A stretch of 64,000 nt of DNA from Carettochelys insculpta. Its lineage: Eukaryota; Chordata; Testudines; Carettochelyidae. Location: contig NC_134137.1 of assembly GCF_033958435.1 (NCBI RefSeq), forward strand, positions 248,356,501-248,420,500, given 5' to 3'. Below, one piece after another: positions 11,911 through 22,694 of this stretch. The notes beneath the pieces are model-generated. The model searched no databases, was not told the DNA's origin, and was given only the letters and a program-made list of their open reading frames with translations. Each line of letters begins with the position of its first letter. Positions within the stretch are counted from its first letter, which is position 1. The position numbers and the translations under genes were made by a program.

Positions 11911-14307
11911 AGTTCTGGACTTGTCAAACTCAATATTTTTCAATGGAATATTCTGATGACTAAAGAATTAGTTTTACCTTTAAGATTAACAGCAGAGCTG
12001 GCTGAGAATTTTCAACAGTTTTGGCAAGAAGCATTTTACAAAACTGTTTTGCTGTTTTTCAGTCATCTTGAGGTCAATATTTGAATTTTTGATGAAATTT
12101 TGACCTTTTTTGAGTTTTTTTTTTCATTTTTGCCAAAACCATTCTAGTTTTCTTCAAATGTTGTATTTGTTCCTAGCAAATATTTGGGCTTTTCCATTAG
12201 GGGGTAAACACTATGCCAGATTCACCCCTGCATAAACTTCAGGTTGACACCATTGGAATTCCCTTTCAGACAATACAGAATGTTGGTGAATCAGACCCAT
12301 TGAATTTTTTATCTTCTATTCTGAATGGAGATAGTATTCCAGTTCTATGGCTGTTTTTACAAAGCTACAATGGTCTTAATGCATGTAAGATCTCATCAAG
12401 CAAACCATTTTTGTACAACCATATTATAGTGATATGCAAGTGCAAAACACTGGGAAATGTGATTGCTTGTCAGCAGCCAAAATGCTAGCAACAGGAACAC
12501 AAAACGTGTTTTGCAAATTGTACAAAAATAATCCAGCCGTCTCATGGGGAAGTAATGTTGTGTCAAAAGTGAAGTTGTACTTTAAAAAAATGTCTACCTG
12601 CAATTCTTTCACAATCATTTTGAACATAGGTTAAAATTTGGGTTGTTATATATTTGACATTTTCCAGTCAGTGCACCTTAAAAGTTTAAATGAACAGTAC
12701 GAGCTTTGAAAGTTTCAATATGAGCTGCTGCTAACATTTTTTGCAAAGTTTAAATGTGGTTGTTTGTCCTGCTCTCTAAATAAAGTGTCACAAAGTTCTG
12801 TCAACACTGGAGACATTTAGAGCTAATAAAAGGAAAAATCTAAAGCTTTGATCAATGCAACATTAGAGGGTGTTTTGCAGCATGAATTAACAGTTTATTG
12901 GCATTAGGTTAAGGCAGCAAATTATAACTGAATAAGTACAGCGTTTTATAGCTGCACTATGAAATCAACTCCCCCACCACCTTTTTTCAACCTTTCATCT
13001 TCGTTTTGTTTTTATCTGCCAAACTTCATCACCCCGAACCTCCCTGAAAAAGAAGCAGGAAATGGTTGCCTCCACACACTACTAAGTTTTATCTACCCCC
13101 AGAGATATGTGAGTAAATGAATCTAACTTTCTAATAGTCATAGAGCATTTCTTTAACAGGGGCTAAACTCTCCAGAAACTAGCACAAGATTATACACTAA
13201 AATCTAATTTTCTGGCTAAGTTGGGCTTCTCTTGGGAACCTTAGTAGCTGCCTGCAAGAACTTCCCTTGAACCAGCAGTATCAGCAAGCACTCCTTAAGT
13301 TGCTAAAAATATATAATGTAAAAATAACCAAACCCCTAAAAAAATGGAAGATTTAGAAACTAGGAAGGGATGGAAAAGGGAAGTACTATAAAGAGAAGGG
13401 CATATATAAAGACGGAGGGGTCTAAGCCTTTTACAATAGAGGCAGTCTGAAATAACCATGGTTTCTTCTTTGAATCGTGAGAATAGCTATTTTCTTGTTT
13501 AAAAGCTTAAAGAGCTATTAAGTTGGGCAAATCACTGGTAAAACAGCTGGAAATGTAAATAGCAATTTAAACAGCCCATTGCCCCTCAATCCAAATGTGG
13601 AATGTGCAGATCTACTTCAAAAACGTCCCTCCGGTTTTATTATATTGTCAATGGTAAGAGGATTGAGTGGGGACCCTTTCTCAGTAGGTTGAATGGAGAC
13701 GGTGTGCTTTATTTAGCAAATCCACAATTTTTTTTTATTTGCAAGTGAGCAGACGGGTCTCTAATTTTCACGCCATTCTCCCTTAGAGACCTCCTTCAAT
13801 TGCACCGTTCTTTCATTATGTGGAACTAATGAAGTGCTCTGCAGCCCTTAGGTCTCCAAAGAATCCATTGCTCTAGGAATATAGCCCTTAAATAAAACAT
13901 GTTTTGGTGGCCAACTTCAAAAATCTGTGCTGATGGGGGAGAGGAGGGAGCAAAATAAATAACTGGCTTGGAATTAGTGTATGTATGTGTGTGCAGAGTT
14001 GCGGGGGGGACTGCAGGATGGGTGGATTACCTAACATATGCTTTTAAATTACAGTTACAGTCAAAGGATACATTTGACAATGTCATTTTTGGCTCTTTGG
14101 ATTCAGTCTAGAAACTAACCAAAAAGAAAGTCTGGAAAAAAGTTCCAATATAATTATTTTGTAAATAATGCATTTTCAGGGACTGCATCATACTGCTTGA
14201 TACTGACAAACTCTACTGTGTTTTGCTGTTTGTTAAAAATAATGCACTGCTAGATCAATAGGTCTAACAATCCAGCAGCTCAGTTTGAAGTGTGGCTGCC
14301 TTGGGTA
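11911..14307. other. 2.4 kb without recognisable genes
   Basis: There is no exon or clear transposon terminus. 12000-12180 is T-rich and may belong to an unassigned old repeat. The segment 13000-14100 reads as complex, single-copy sequence with nothing I can name. Confidence 0.45.
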
Positions 14308-14400
14308 TCTTAATAATAACACATAGCATCTTATACAGAGCTTTCCATCTTCAAAGTACTCTGCAAACACTAACTCATTAACCTTGCTTGTTTATTCAGC
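14308..14400 (-). repeat. MIR-like SINE 3' tail
   Basis: CTTTCCATCTTCAAAGTACT followed by CTGCAAACACTAACTCATTAA matches the 3' region of the amniote MIR-like family read on the reverse strand. Only the tail part is recognisable. Confidence 0.5.
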
Positions 14401-15439
14401 CTACTGAATGCTTAGCTCAGTATTATCCATGCTGCATCAATTTCCCTATTTTCCCAAGACTATGTTGATGTTAATACCACATTTTCATCCTCCACTCCCG
14501 GCCTTGTGGAACATGGTTATTCCCTGTAGTTTGGATTTGTCAAAACCTGAAAAACCTGCAAAACCACCCTGCAAGCAGTCCCTTCCCTCTGGCATTTTTA
14601 ATTGATTCTCCTTTCTTTCCTAAAGCTTTTAATTGGTCAGAGCCCCCTTTTACTTCCCCCCACCCTACAATCGCATCTTTGCATCAGAAATGTTCTTTCC
14701 CACAATATCTTTGTCTCCAAAGTTCCAGTTTTTTTTAAAAAGAAACTGTATTTAAACATATGATTTCTTATACACACCCAGCTTATATATGAACTCAAGA
14801 AAGAAATGTAAACATTTTGTTTTTATTAGCATCCATTTCCTTTCGCATTACTCGTCTTGCTTAATTTTATTTAGTGCTGGTTCTAAGTTGTAGCATATTG
14901 GAGCTTGGCTTTCACACACTGAAATAATACTATCATCATGATTATTGTATTGCTGGCATGAGAAACTGGCTGGCTTAATTTCAGTGTAAACTAGAACAGA
15001 CTGCAATGTCTGTCTTTGTCTGTAAAATAATTTATATTTATAGAAACTGTTGTAATACTGTATATTGAGCAAAAGGGTTTCTTGGAGCATAACTGTTATT
15101 CAAAACACAGGATTTATTCAAACTTCTTGCCTGAAGAATAATGTATTTACGTTCAGCTGAATATATTAAAACAATGTTTGAAGAACATTGAGGTTGCATT
15201 TTCAGACTTCTGGTGGCTGGGACTGAGACACTGCCTTTAATAAGCTTCCTTTGTGCCTTGGCACGCATGCCTGGCAGTATCATATACATGGGATCAGAAA
15301 TCAGAAGGTGACCAGTAATTCTGGGTGCCTAATTTGAGATATTTCAGAAGGGTCAGTTTTTCAACCATGCTTTGAGCATTCACTCTTAGTTATGTCCATT
15401 TATGGTGTTCTATGAAGGCATCCAAAATCATTAGAAATA

Positions 15440-15640
15440 TTGGCCCTGAGTTATGTTTCTAGCTGTATCAGAGATTGTCTGTGTGATGCTGGAAAGTCAC
15501 ACAACTTCTCAGCACCTCATTTTAACTGTCTTTGAATGCAGACAATAATCCATATTCCCTGTAATTGAGTCTAATTCATTAACTTGAATCACTGAGTAGA
15601 AGAAACTACTATATAGTATTGCTGTGACTTCCAAAGTACT
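15440..15640 (+). repeat. MIR-like SINE relic
   Basis: GTCTGTGTGATGCTGGAAAG, CACACAACTTCTCAGCACCT and the following CATTTTAACTGTCTTTGAATG follow the core of MIR in the forward direction. A diverged tail (CTTCCAAAGTACT) follows. Confidence 0.55.
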
Positions 15641-15944
15641 AGGTATCCACAAACTGCGCTGATGTCCTGTGCATCTGCCACTCCCATTTTAACAACTACG
15701 AATTGCAGGCCATTATTACCATTACTGCTACTGTATGAATGCAATGTAAGTTAAAAACCCAGCTGAAGTGAATTAAAGATGAAGATTCAATGTGTATTTT
15801 TATCTTTGGCTGAGTTAGGATATGTCTGCATAGCAGACTTATTTTGAAATAAGCTATTCCAGGAGGCTGCCATCTACACTAGCAAGTCCATTTGAAATTG
15901 GGGTCGAAAGACAGCCCTCTTTCAAAATTCCCGACAGAGCATCT

Positions 15945-15962
15945 ACACACACACACACACAC
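15945..15962. repeat. (AC)n microsatellite
   Basis: Eight to nine uninterrupted CA units lie near the left end of the degraded Harbinger element. Confidence 0.9.
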
Positions 15963-16187
15963 TGAGATCTTCGAAATTAACTTTGAAAGAAGTGGGCCGT
16001 TCTGGGACAGCACCATGGGCCACCCGGCCATTGAAGGCGGGGGGGCAGTGGGAGGCCTGCGCCACACATGTGGGAAACCCCAGGATGTGGACATTGCAGG
16101 GCCCCCAGGATGGGGAGGGGAGGGGTGGGGCAGGGATGTAGGGGCAATCACATGGAACTAATGGCCCATTCCACTCTCCCCTTCTGT

Positions 16188-16503
16188 CTCCACAGCTCTA
16201 GCAGCTGGCAGCCAGACCACCCCATCCTGGGCCCAGGGAGCCCAACCCCTGAGGATGAGGGGGAATGGCCCAGACCCTGACCAAGGACAATGTGGGGCCA
16301 CTGCCAGGCTGTCCACCAGTGCTACCAGGGTGGGGAGGAGGAGGCGGGGGATGCTGCCCACACCGCAGCTCTAAGGGACCTCACCGGCGTACTACGGGAG
16401 TGACTCGCCATGGAGCGGCAGTCTGGGACCAGGTGGCAGCCAATCTGGATGCCCTGACCCAGGCCATAACCAGCCACCTGGTCCTGGCTGCCGCCCCCTT
16501 GTA
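16188..16503 (+). pseudogene. possible Harbinger second ORF (Myb/SANT-type partner), C-terminal part
   Basis: After an acceptor-like TCTCCACAG ending at 16196, a conceptual + strand reading passes through GDAAHTAALRDLTG and, after a stop, LAMERQS. A further reading DQVAANLDALTQAITSHL ends at a TAA near 16503. Autonomous Harbinger elements generally carry a second gene for a Myb/SANT-like DNA-binding partner whose C-terminal region is helical and charged, and this fragment has that look. At least one stop and one frameshift break it. The N-terminal DNA-binding domain is not recognisable. The call rests mostly on position inside a Harbinger element and is tentative. Confidence 0.35.
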
Positions 16504-16829
16504 AGCCATTTCCACCCTCGTCCCTCCTGTCCCTACCCCACCATCCTCTGTCTCCCCATCATGAGGCCACCCTCCTGCCTCTCCGCCTCCAACCTCCCAC
16601 CCACTCTGGTCCCCCTGCCACCCTCACCCCCTCTGACCTCTCACTCCATGCCAGTCCCTCCTTCCACCCCCCTACAGTGTCCCCCCACACAAGCCCAACC
16701 TTGCTGCCCTGGTCCCACCCCACCTCCCACCAGCCAGAAGGAGGCTGCACCCCCGACCCCTGCTCCCCCTGTGCTGACCCTGACAAAGCTGCAGGGGCCC
16801 AAGCAGTGCCCGTACCTCCCCATGCTCCT

Positions 16830-17730
16830 GGCTGCTCATTAAAAACATCCTGGGTAGGCTGCATGTGACCTGTGTTTGGCCTCACCAGCCAGGCCTACAG
16901 GGGATAGGCCATGTCTGCCATGATGCAGGACGGCATTGTGGTGTCCCCAGCAGGGAGCTCCTGACGGGGCATGAAGGTCCCCTCGGCCATCTGGTGGCCC
17001 AGCTCCGAGTTCTGGAACACCCTGGCATTGTGGGTGTGGCTGGACTAGTCCACGCAGGTGTCCTGGAAGTGACTATTGGCATCAGTGAGCGCCTGCAGGA
17101 CCACGGAGTGGTAGCCCTTGTAGTTTACATAGGCCCCGCCACTGTGCTCCAGGGCCCGGATGGCGATGTGTGTGCCGTCCAGTGCCCCGAAGCAGTTCGG
17201 GAACCCCAACTTCTCCAAGGCCTGGATGGCATCTTCCAGGTCCCTGATGTGGATCGGCTGCCACAGGAGGACCCAGTTGATGGCCTGGATGACCTGCAGG
17301 GCATAGTTGGGGGGAAGCACTCATGAGTGTGGGGGGGGGGTGCAGCTTGCCCGCCTGTCTCTGCCCCCATCCCTGGCGTGGGCCACCTCCACCAGTTCTC
17401 GACAGTGCCCCTTGATGGGGTGCCCCCTGCCCCCTGGCTCCTGCAGTGGTGGGGGTGTGACACAGGCACGGCTTACCTCATCAAGGACAGCCCTAACAGT
17501 GGCCCTACTCACCCCAAACTGGTGGCCAATGGATCAGTGACTGCCCAGGGTGGCGAGTTTTCAGAGGACGATTGCCACCCCTGTCTGGAGCAGGAGTGCC
17601 GGCCTCATGCGGGTGTCATGGTGCTGGAGGACTGGAGCAAGCCAGTGGCACAGCTGTAGGAATGTCCCTTGGTCATCTTGGAATTCAGTAGCCACTGGTC
17701 ATTTCCCCAGTACTCCAGCACCCAGTTGTT
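16830..17730 (-). pseudogene. PIF/Harbinger transposase remnant (DDE_Tnp_4 type) with an intron
   Basis: This is the decayed gene of a cut-and-paste DNA transposase, an RNase H-fold DDE enzyme. Reading the - strand, the N-terminal block WVLEYWGNDQWL lies near 17724, followed by a frameshift and then a block HHDTRMRPALLLQ. Two in-frame TGA stops follow before GHQFGVSRATVRAVLDE. A canonical GT-AG intron at 17476-17294 (GTAAGC to CTGCAG, 183 nt, phase 0) separates this from VIQAINWVLL. The first catalytic Asp is kept in GFPNCFGALDGTH (codon near 17177-17179). The second block reads HNARVFQNSE near 17029, where Asp is expected in place of the Asn. A TAG replaces a conserved Trp just before it. 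The match continues through AYPL and ends near FNEQ at about 16830; the C-terminal part with the catalytic Glu is missing. It cannot make active enzyme. Confidence 0.85.
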
Positions 17731-18312
17731 GTTTGTGGGGAAATCCCACAAGTGGCAGATGACCCGGGGGCCAGGTGGGAGCACCGTGCCCTGAGGACAG
17801 CCTCCAGGGTGGTGGCTACCAGGGTGGCCACCTGGAGCCAGTGGTGCACTGCAGCCAGGACTGTGGCCAGCATGCTGCCCATGGCCTCGACGGGGTGGGG
17901 AGATGATCGGGGTCCATGGGGACCTGGGATCCTCCTCTGCTCGGTCTTGGTCTGCATGGCTAGGGACAGCTGGCTGGCCGTCAGTGTGTGCAGGCCGAGG
18001 CTGGGGTGGCAGGCGGCAGCCCCAGAAGGGCTTGTCCACCATGCAACCCTGCCCGTGGCATTTCCTGGCCCTGTAATTTCAAAAGGGGACCCTGGGATAT
18101 TTGGCTGCTGTCTTTCAAAAGTGCACTGGGGGCCTGTTGAGTGGGTGGATCAGACTTTTGCTCCCCGTTTGTCAGTGTGGATGCTCTCTTTTGAAAGGCC
18201 ATCTTTCGACATTTAGTTTTAAAAGCCATCTTTTCAAAAGGGAGCTGTAATGTAGACGCAGCCAAAGAGTTATTCCAGAATAGCTTATTTTGAAATAACC
18301 CTGCTAGGCTAT

Positions 18313-20295
18313 GGCTGTGTCTACACTATGAGATAAATTCAAATTTAAGGCAGTTAGATCAATATTCCCATGTGACTGTCTTCACTGTAAATACCATTAG
18401 TTCAAATATAGAGAGCACTAATACTGAGATTACAATATCACAGTTACCTGACATCAAGCTTGAATTCAGAAGTTCGGTTGAAGGCCAGTGTGCAAGCGCC
18501 ACATCTTAAAATTGAATTAGTTGGCCTCCAGAGGTGTTCTGTATGTAACCCACAATGCCCCTCAGTGATCCACTCTGGCTGCTGCTCTCCAGTTAAATAG
18601 GTAACCTCTGAATTTCAAAGCAGGAGCAGCAAGTCCGTGGCTGTGGGCTTATGTTAGTATGAGAGCCTGAGAAACATCTTTCTTTGCTATTATCTCTGTG
18701 AGTGCTTCTACCCATTACAAATAGCCCCTGCAGGGAGTTTGCTGTTCTGTCGCTACACTTGTTATTTTTTTCTGCACTGCCTGGAGCCAGCCACTGCCCT
18801 GTCGCCCCACGTAGCAACAAGACTGTTGTGGGGGTTGTGCTTGCATAAGACACTGAGAAACTTCTTCTCAGTGGTTTACATTTGTGCATGAACCCCCGGT
18901 CCCTCCCCCACAGGCACCGTGCAGCCGGGGTCTTTCCCACGCTCAGCCACATCACGTGGGTATCCCCTGACCCAATAAAGAGATGTGCCGGCTGTTCAGT
19001 GCTGACCATGCTGCCAGACAGCACCACGTCATAGATTGCATGTGTTTAGGGCTCCAAGGGTGGGAAAGATATTTGGGGGCTTGCAGCCACTGGAGGGAAG
19101 TCTTCCCCAGTGGCTAAGCTACTCAGGGAGGACTACCTCAACTGGGCTGCCACTGAACGCCCGCCCCCACGCCCATAGCATGGGACCACTGGGGCTTGCT
19201 GCCGCTGGGGGAAGTCTGCACCGGTGGCTAAGATAGTCGGGGGGGGGGGCTACTTCAGCTACTTCAACATTCCAAGCCGCTCTGCAGACCACAGCACCCC
19301 CCCGCATTCCGCCAAAAATATTCTCAGGAGCTTGCTGTCCATTGCAGACACTAGGTGGTTTTATATTTCGGTTATAGAATCTTTTTGCTACTATCTGCTA
19401 TCTGTCTTCATGCTTTGAAGACATCAAAATCATGGGGGTGGGGGCTAGTTGAGATTCCTGTTTGCATTAAAAGTTCAGTGTATGATATTTCACTGCCATC
19501 ATCCATGTTGGCAATATCTGTATAATGAAGGGAGAAGCCAAAAATTATTTTTTCCTAGACTTTTCTATCCTCTTTGCTCTAACTTTGAGAATGCAGTCAG
19601 GGCCCCTGTATTATTTTCAGGGATTACATGCAGTGATGGGAGGTGGGAAACTCTGTGGATGGCCAGTTGAGTACACAGTTGTTGCACAGAGGTCTTATAG
19701 TGCACCAGAAAGCCAAAGACTCTCCCCATCAGCAGCTCTTCTGTCTGAAAAACTTTCCTATCTCCTCTTTCTTCATGTTTTTCAGGGCCCCTGTATTATT
19801 TTCAATAAAGTCAAATATTTTTTTCTAGACTTTTTTATCTCCTTTCTTTTAACTTTGAGAATAGAGTCAGGGCCCCTGTATTATTTTCAGGGATCAGATG
19901 CAATCACAGGAGGGGGGATGCTCAGTGGATGGCCAGTTGAGAATCCAGCTACAGAAGAAAGACATTTCTGTAAACTTTTTTGCCATCTGTGTGGATGCCT
20001 TACTTTTGGACATTTGCTTAGCACAGGAGGGGAATGATGAAACTGCAATGTGGGAAGGTGCTGTCAAAGACCAGCGAGCATACCCAGAAAGCTACAGGGA
20101 TGAGGGTACTGTGGGATAGGTTCCCACAATGCACAACTGCAACAGTCGATGTTTGCCAACTGAGTGTGGCAGCAATGAATCAACTGCGTGAGGAGCATGT
20201 GGAAGGTGAGGCTGGTCAAATTCGAACTTATTAATTCCAGAATTACAAAATTGATATCTATAAAGTTGAATTTATCTCTTAGTGTAGACTCAGCC
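18313..20295 (+). mobile_element. Harbinger-type element, same family as 3156-6153
   Basis: It starts GGCTGTGTCTACACTATGAG and ends in the inverted motif (AGTGTAGACTCAGCC). A perfect TAT target duplication flanks it (18310-18312 and 20296-20298). Its first 100 bases match both outer ends of the 3156-6153 composite, and its last 200 match the 3' part near 3745-3925. The internal stretch at about 18900-19030 matches the reverse strand of about 5380-5500. It sits inside the terminal repeat of another MITE, so it arrived later. Its frames (the longest is about 170 codons) are not conserved with the related copy. Confidence 0.88.
19550..19952. repeat. internal tandem repeat, two units, period about 267 bp
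   Basis: About 19550-19675 and 19817-19952 are direct copies, sharing CAGGGCCCCTGTATTATTTT and GGATGGCCAGTTGAG. A partial third unit (CAGGGCCCCTGTATTATTTT at about 19785-19804) lies between them. Confidence 0.8.
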
Positions 20296-20763
20296 TATGT
20301 CTACACTACAGCAACCTTTCGAAAGCAATTCTTTCTGAAAGATCTCTTTCAAAAAAACTTGTTTCAAAAGAGCATGTCCACACACAAAAAAGCAGATCAA
20401 AAGATAGAGAGCAGCCACACAACCTCTGCTCTTTCAAAAGAATGGGCCAGGGATCAAAAAATCCAGCACCATGAGGCCTACTCTTTTGAAAAAGGAGCCC
20501 CTGGGGCATCTACACATTTCTTTTTCTGAAAGAATCTTTCAGAAAAAAGGCCCTCTTCCTCCTCTGGGAGAGGAAGAGGGCCACCGGTAAAAGTGCCTCA
20601 TTCTTCCATTTTCAGATCAAAAGAGTGCATGTTGTGTGTAGACGCTCCTCGGTTCTTTTGAAAAAGGTCCTGCTTTTCCAAAAGAACTTGCTATTGTAGA
20701 CCCAGCCCAACACACAAAAATGCATTTCAAAATAGCTATTTTGAAAGACAGCATCTACACATA

Positions 20764-21196
20764 GGCTGTGTCTACACTAGCTCCCAACTTCAAAGGAAGC
20801 ATGGTAAGTAGGGTGTTGGGAGACGACTAATGAAGTGCCGTGGTGCATATGCTGCATTTCATTAAGCTAATTCTCCCCTGCGGCAACTTCGAAGTGTTAA
20901 ACTTTGAAGTGCTGTATTGCGTGTAGCCACAGCTCACCTGCCGGTACTTTGAAGTGCCTGGGCTACTTTGAAGTCCCTTTACTCCTGCAAAATTCTGGGT
21001 AGGGAGCCCAACTTCCCTTTAGTCCTCAGAATTTTGGGTAGGGAGCCCAACTTCGAAGTCCTTGGAGTAGTGCCCTACTTTGAAGTTTAACTTCAAAGTA
21101 GGGAGTGTGTAGATGCTCAACTTCAAAGTTGCTTACTTCAAAGTTGTACTTCGAAGTAAGCAACTTCGAAGTTATTTTTGTGGTGTAGACACAGCT
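20764..21196. mobile_element. Harbinger-type MITE
   Basis: The left terminus is GGCTGTGTCTACACTAGCTC and the right terminus is its inverted partner with one terminal change (GTGTAGACACAGCT). The body is filled with CTTCGAAGT-type palindromic words. A 38-bp direct duplication lies at about 20978-21053 (shared GGGTAGGGAGCCCAACTTC). The left half is homologous, inverted, to 32071-32297. Target duplications are not recognisable. Confidence 0.8.
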
Positions 21197-21355
21197 TCGT
21201 AGTTTTTAAAAATGGTTGTTTTTTAATACCTTGGTCCTTTCTTTGCTCTACGTATCCAGAAGTAATTTTAAAAATTGCAAGTGACGGGCTTTCCGAAGTC
21301 ATCATAGCTTTCTGTGTAAATCAGTATTTAACAACACCATGCCAGTTCCTAGTCT

Positions 21356-21393
21356 GGGTGGTGGTGGTGATGATGATGGTGATGATGATATGC
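21356..21393. repeat. (GGT/GAT)n microsatellite
   Basis: A short run of GTG, GTGAT and GATGAT units lies immediately after unassigned sequence. Confidence 0.85.
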
Positions 21394-21480
21394 AGTGTTT
21401 GACTGTATGTGGCAGAGCCCTGTTGTGTTAGGCACTGAACTGGCATAGGAAAAAGATGCTTGTAGACCAACAGCGTAGGT

Positions 21481-21809
21481 CAGGAGTCAGCAACCCTTTG
21501 GCACGAGTGCCAAGAGTGGCACATGAGCCAATTTTCATCAGCATGTGAGGCAGGAGCTCAGCCCTCCTACTCTCCTCCTTGCAGCTAGGAACTTGCTTGA
21601 AGCCATGCCACCTGTGGGATTAACAGACCAGGTAATGCTACCAACCACTACCAAAATGGCAAGGCTCTGCATCTTAATTTATTTATTAATGAAGCTGTTG
21701 TAAGTAGGGCTGTAAGTGACTTTAAAAAGGAGCCCCGGCACTCCGACCATGCACAGAGGTCAAAAGGTCAAATTTCAGCATTCTGCCTGAGAAAGGTTGC
21801 TGATCCCTG
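21481..21809. mobile_element. hAT-type non-autonomous element
   Basis: The ends are CAGGAGTCAGCAACCC and, inverted, CAGGGATCAGCAACCTTTC, the typical terminal wording of hAT elements in sauropsids. The 8-bp target duplication is GCGTAGGT (21473-21480) against GCATAGGT (21810-21817), with one mismatch. There is no transposase; it is an internally deleted copy. Confidence 0.88.
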
Positions 21810-21814
21810 GCATA

Positions 21815-21946
21815 GGTGCTGGAACTTGGGATGCAGGGGATGCTGCTGCACCATTCCCAGTCTGAAGTGGTTTCTCTAAGATAGAGGGCCTACAGTTTGG
21901 TCAACTGGCTGTCAGCTCCCCCCACTACACAACTTGTTCCAGCGCC
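21815..21946. repeat. short palindromic-ended repeat
   Basis: GGTGCTGGAAC on the left is matched by inverted GTTCCAGCGCC on the right. It lies directly against the hAT target duplication. The class is uncertain; hAT-like is possible. Confidence 0.5.
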
Positions 21947-22097
21947 CTGCCCAAAAGACCATATATGTTCTAAGTTTTATACAAGAGAGAACTGGTGGAT
22001 GTGACAGGCAGATGGCAGGAGCACAAGGCAACAGGGAGATGAATGTGATCAGCCTGATAAGCAGAGGTCATGACACACTGGCTGTTTGTCCACAGCC

Positions 22098-22686
22098 CAG
22101 TGGTCCTCAAGCTTGTGAGAGTCATGCCTCACTTCCTCCTGCTTGTGCCCCCTCCATTTCTTCCCCAGAGCCAGGGCCAAGAGCAGGGCCACAGAGGGAA
22201 GGGGCAATGCAGACAGGGCGAGGGAGTTGAGGCTGAGACCACAGTTGGGGGGTGGGGATGGAGCTATGGCTCCACTTGTGGCCAGGAGAAAGACCATCAA
22301 GCCACAACCAGAGGTTAAGGGTGGGGGATGGGGCAAGAGTAGAACCACCAGCCAGGCTATGGTGGGAGTCAGAAACTGCATGAGGCTTAGTTCCTGGCCC
22401 CACTCCCAGCCTTAGCCCTGGACCAGGAATGGAGCCACAACCAGAGGCTGAGGCTGAGGGCAAGAATGGGAGCAGAGCCACAGCCAAGCCACAGTAGGGG
22501 CAAGTAACTGGGCCCATGGCTGCATGTAGAGCTATGTTGAGGCTGGGGCTGGGACCACAGCTGGAGATGGGGTGGAGCTGACGGCACTTCCTTCCTGCTC
22601 CCTGCGGGGGCTAGCCCCACCCTTCCCTCCCAAATTTTCCTCTACTCCCCCTTAGGGGGATGCTCCACACATTTTGAGAACCTCTG
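22098..22686. mobile_element. hAT-type non-autonomous element, GC-rich interior
   Basis: The ends are CAGTGGTCCTCAAGC and, inverted, CAGAGGTTCTCAAAATG. The 8-bp flanks are CCACAGCC (22090-22097) and CCATAACC (22687-22694), with two mismatches, as expected for an old duplication. The interior consists of repeated CAGAGCCACAG- and GAGGCTGAGGCTG-type words, which explains the overlapping open frames on both strands. No transposase is visible. Confidence 0.75.
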
Positions 22687-22694
22687 CCATAACC

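Larger units (their letters stand above)
15865..18263 (-). mobile_element. degraded PIF/Harbinger transposon
   Basis: The element begins GGCTGCCATCTACACTAGCA and ends with the inverted match to GGCTGCGTCTACATTACAG, the same terminal motif that bounds the non-coding MITEs across this window. It contains a decayed transposase on the - strand (about 16830-17730) and a possible second reading frame on the + strand (about 16188-16503). No clean 3-bp target duplication is visible (GGA against AAA), which fits its age. It is inserted within a small palindromic MITE. It is the only copy here with recognisable transposase sequence. Confidence 0.8.
15818..18306. mobile_element. Harbinger-type palindromic MITE, interrupted
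   Basis: Positions 15818-15864 (start GGATATGTCTGCATAGCAGA) and 18264-18306 form an inverted pair sharing TATTTTGAAATAAGCTATTCC. I read them as the two halves of one small palindromic MITE split by the larger element at 15865-18263. Its right terminus is not intact: an adjacent element starts at 18307, and a possible remainder lies at 20708-20763. The reconstruction of the right end is inference. Confidence 0.5.
18307..20707. mobile_element. Harbinger-type MITE split by a nested element
   Basis: The first six bases GGCTAT (18307-18312) continue at 20299 as GTCTACACTACAGCAACC. The right end at 20707 is the inverted match to GGCTGGGTCTACAATAGCA. Without the nested element (18313-20295) and one TAT copy it is about 415 bp. 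The body is rich in CTTTCGAAAG- and TTTTGAAAA-type words and partly palindromic. The possible target duplication CTA/CAA is imperfect. No coding content is seen. Confidence 0.75.

Noticed and set aside
16561..16885. Proline-rich and glycine-rich frames on both strands
   Set aside because: These are composition effects inside the degraded Harbinger element; the real trace there is the transposase remnant on -.
17752..18216. Open frame of 154 codons on +
   Set aside because: It lies antisense to and beside the transposase remnant and crosses the element terminus, so it is a shadow frame.
19525..20037. Open frame of 170 codons on + with internal repeats
   Set aside because: The repeated peptide words follow from the DNA tandem repeat of a Harbinger-type element, and the related copy lacks this frame.
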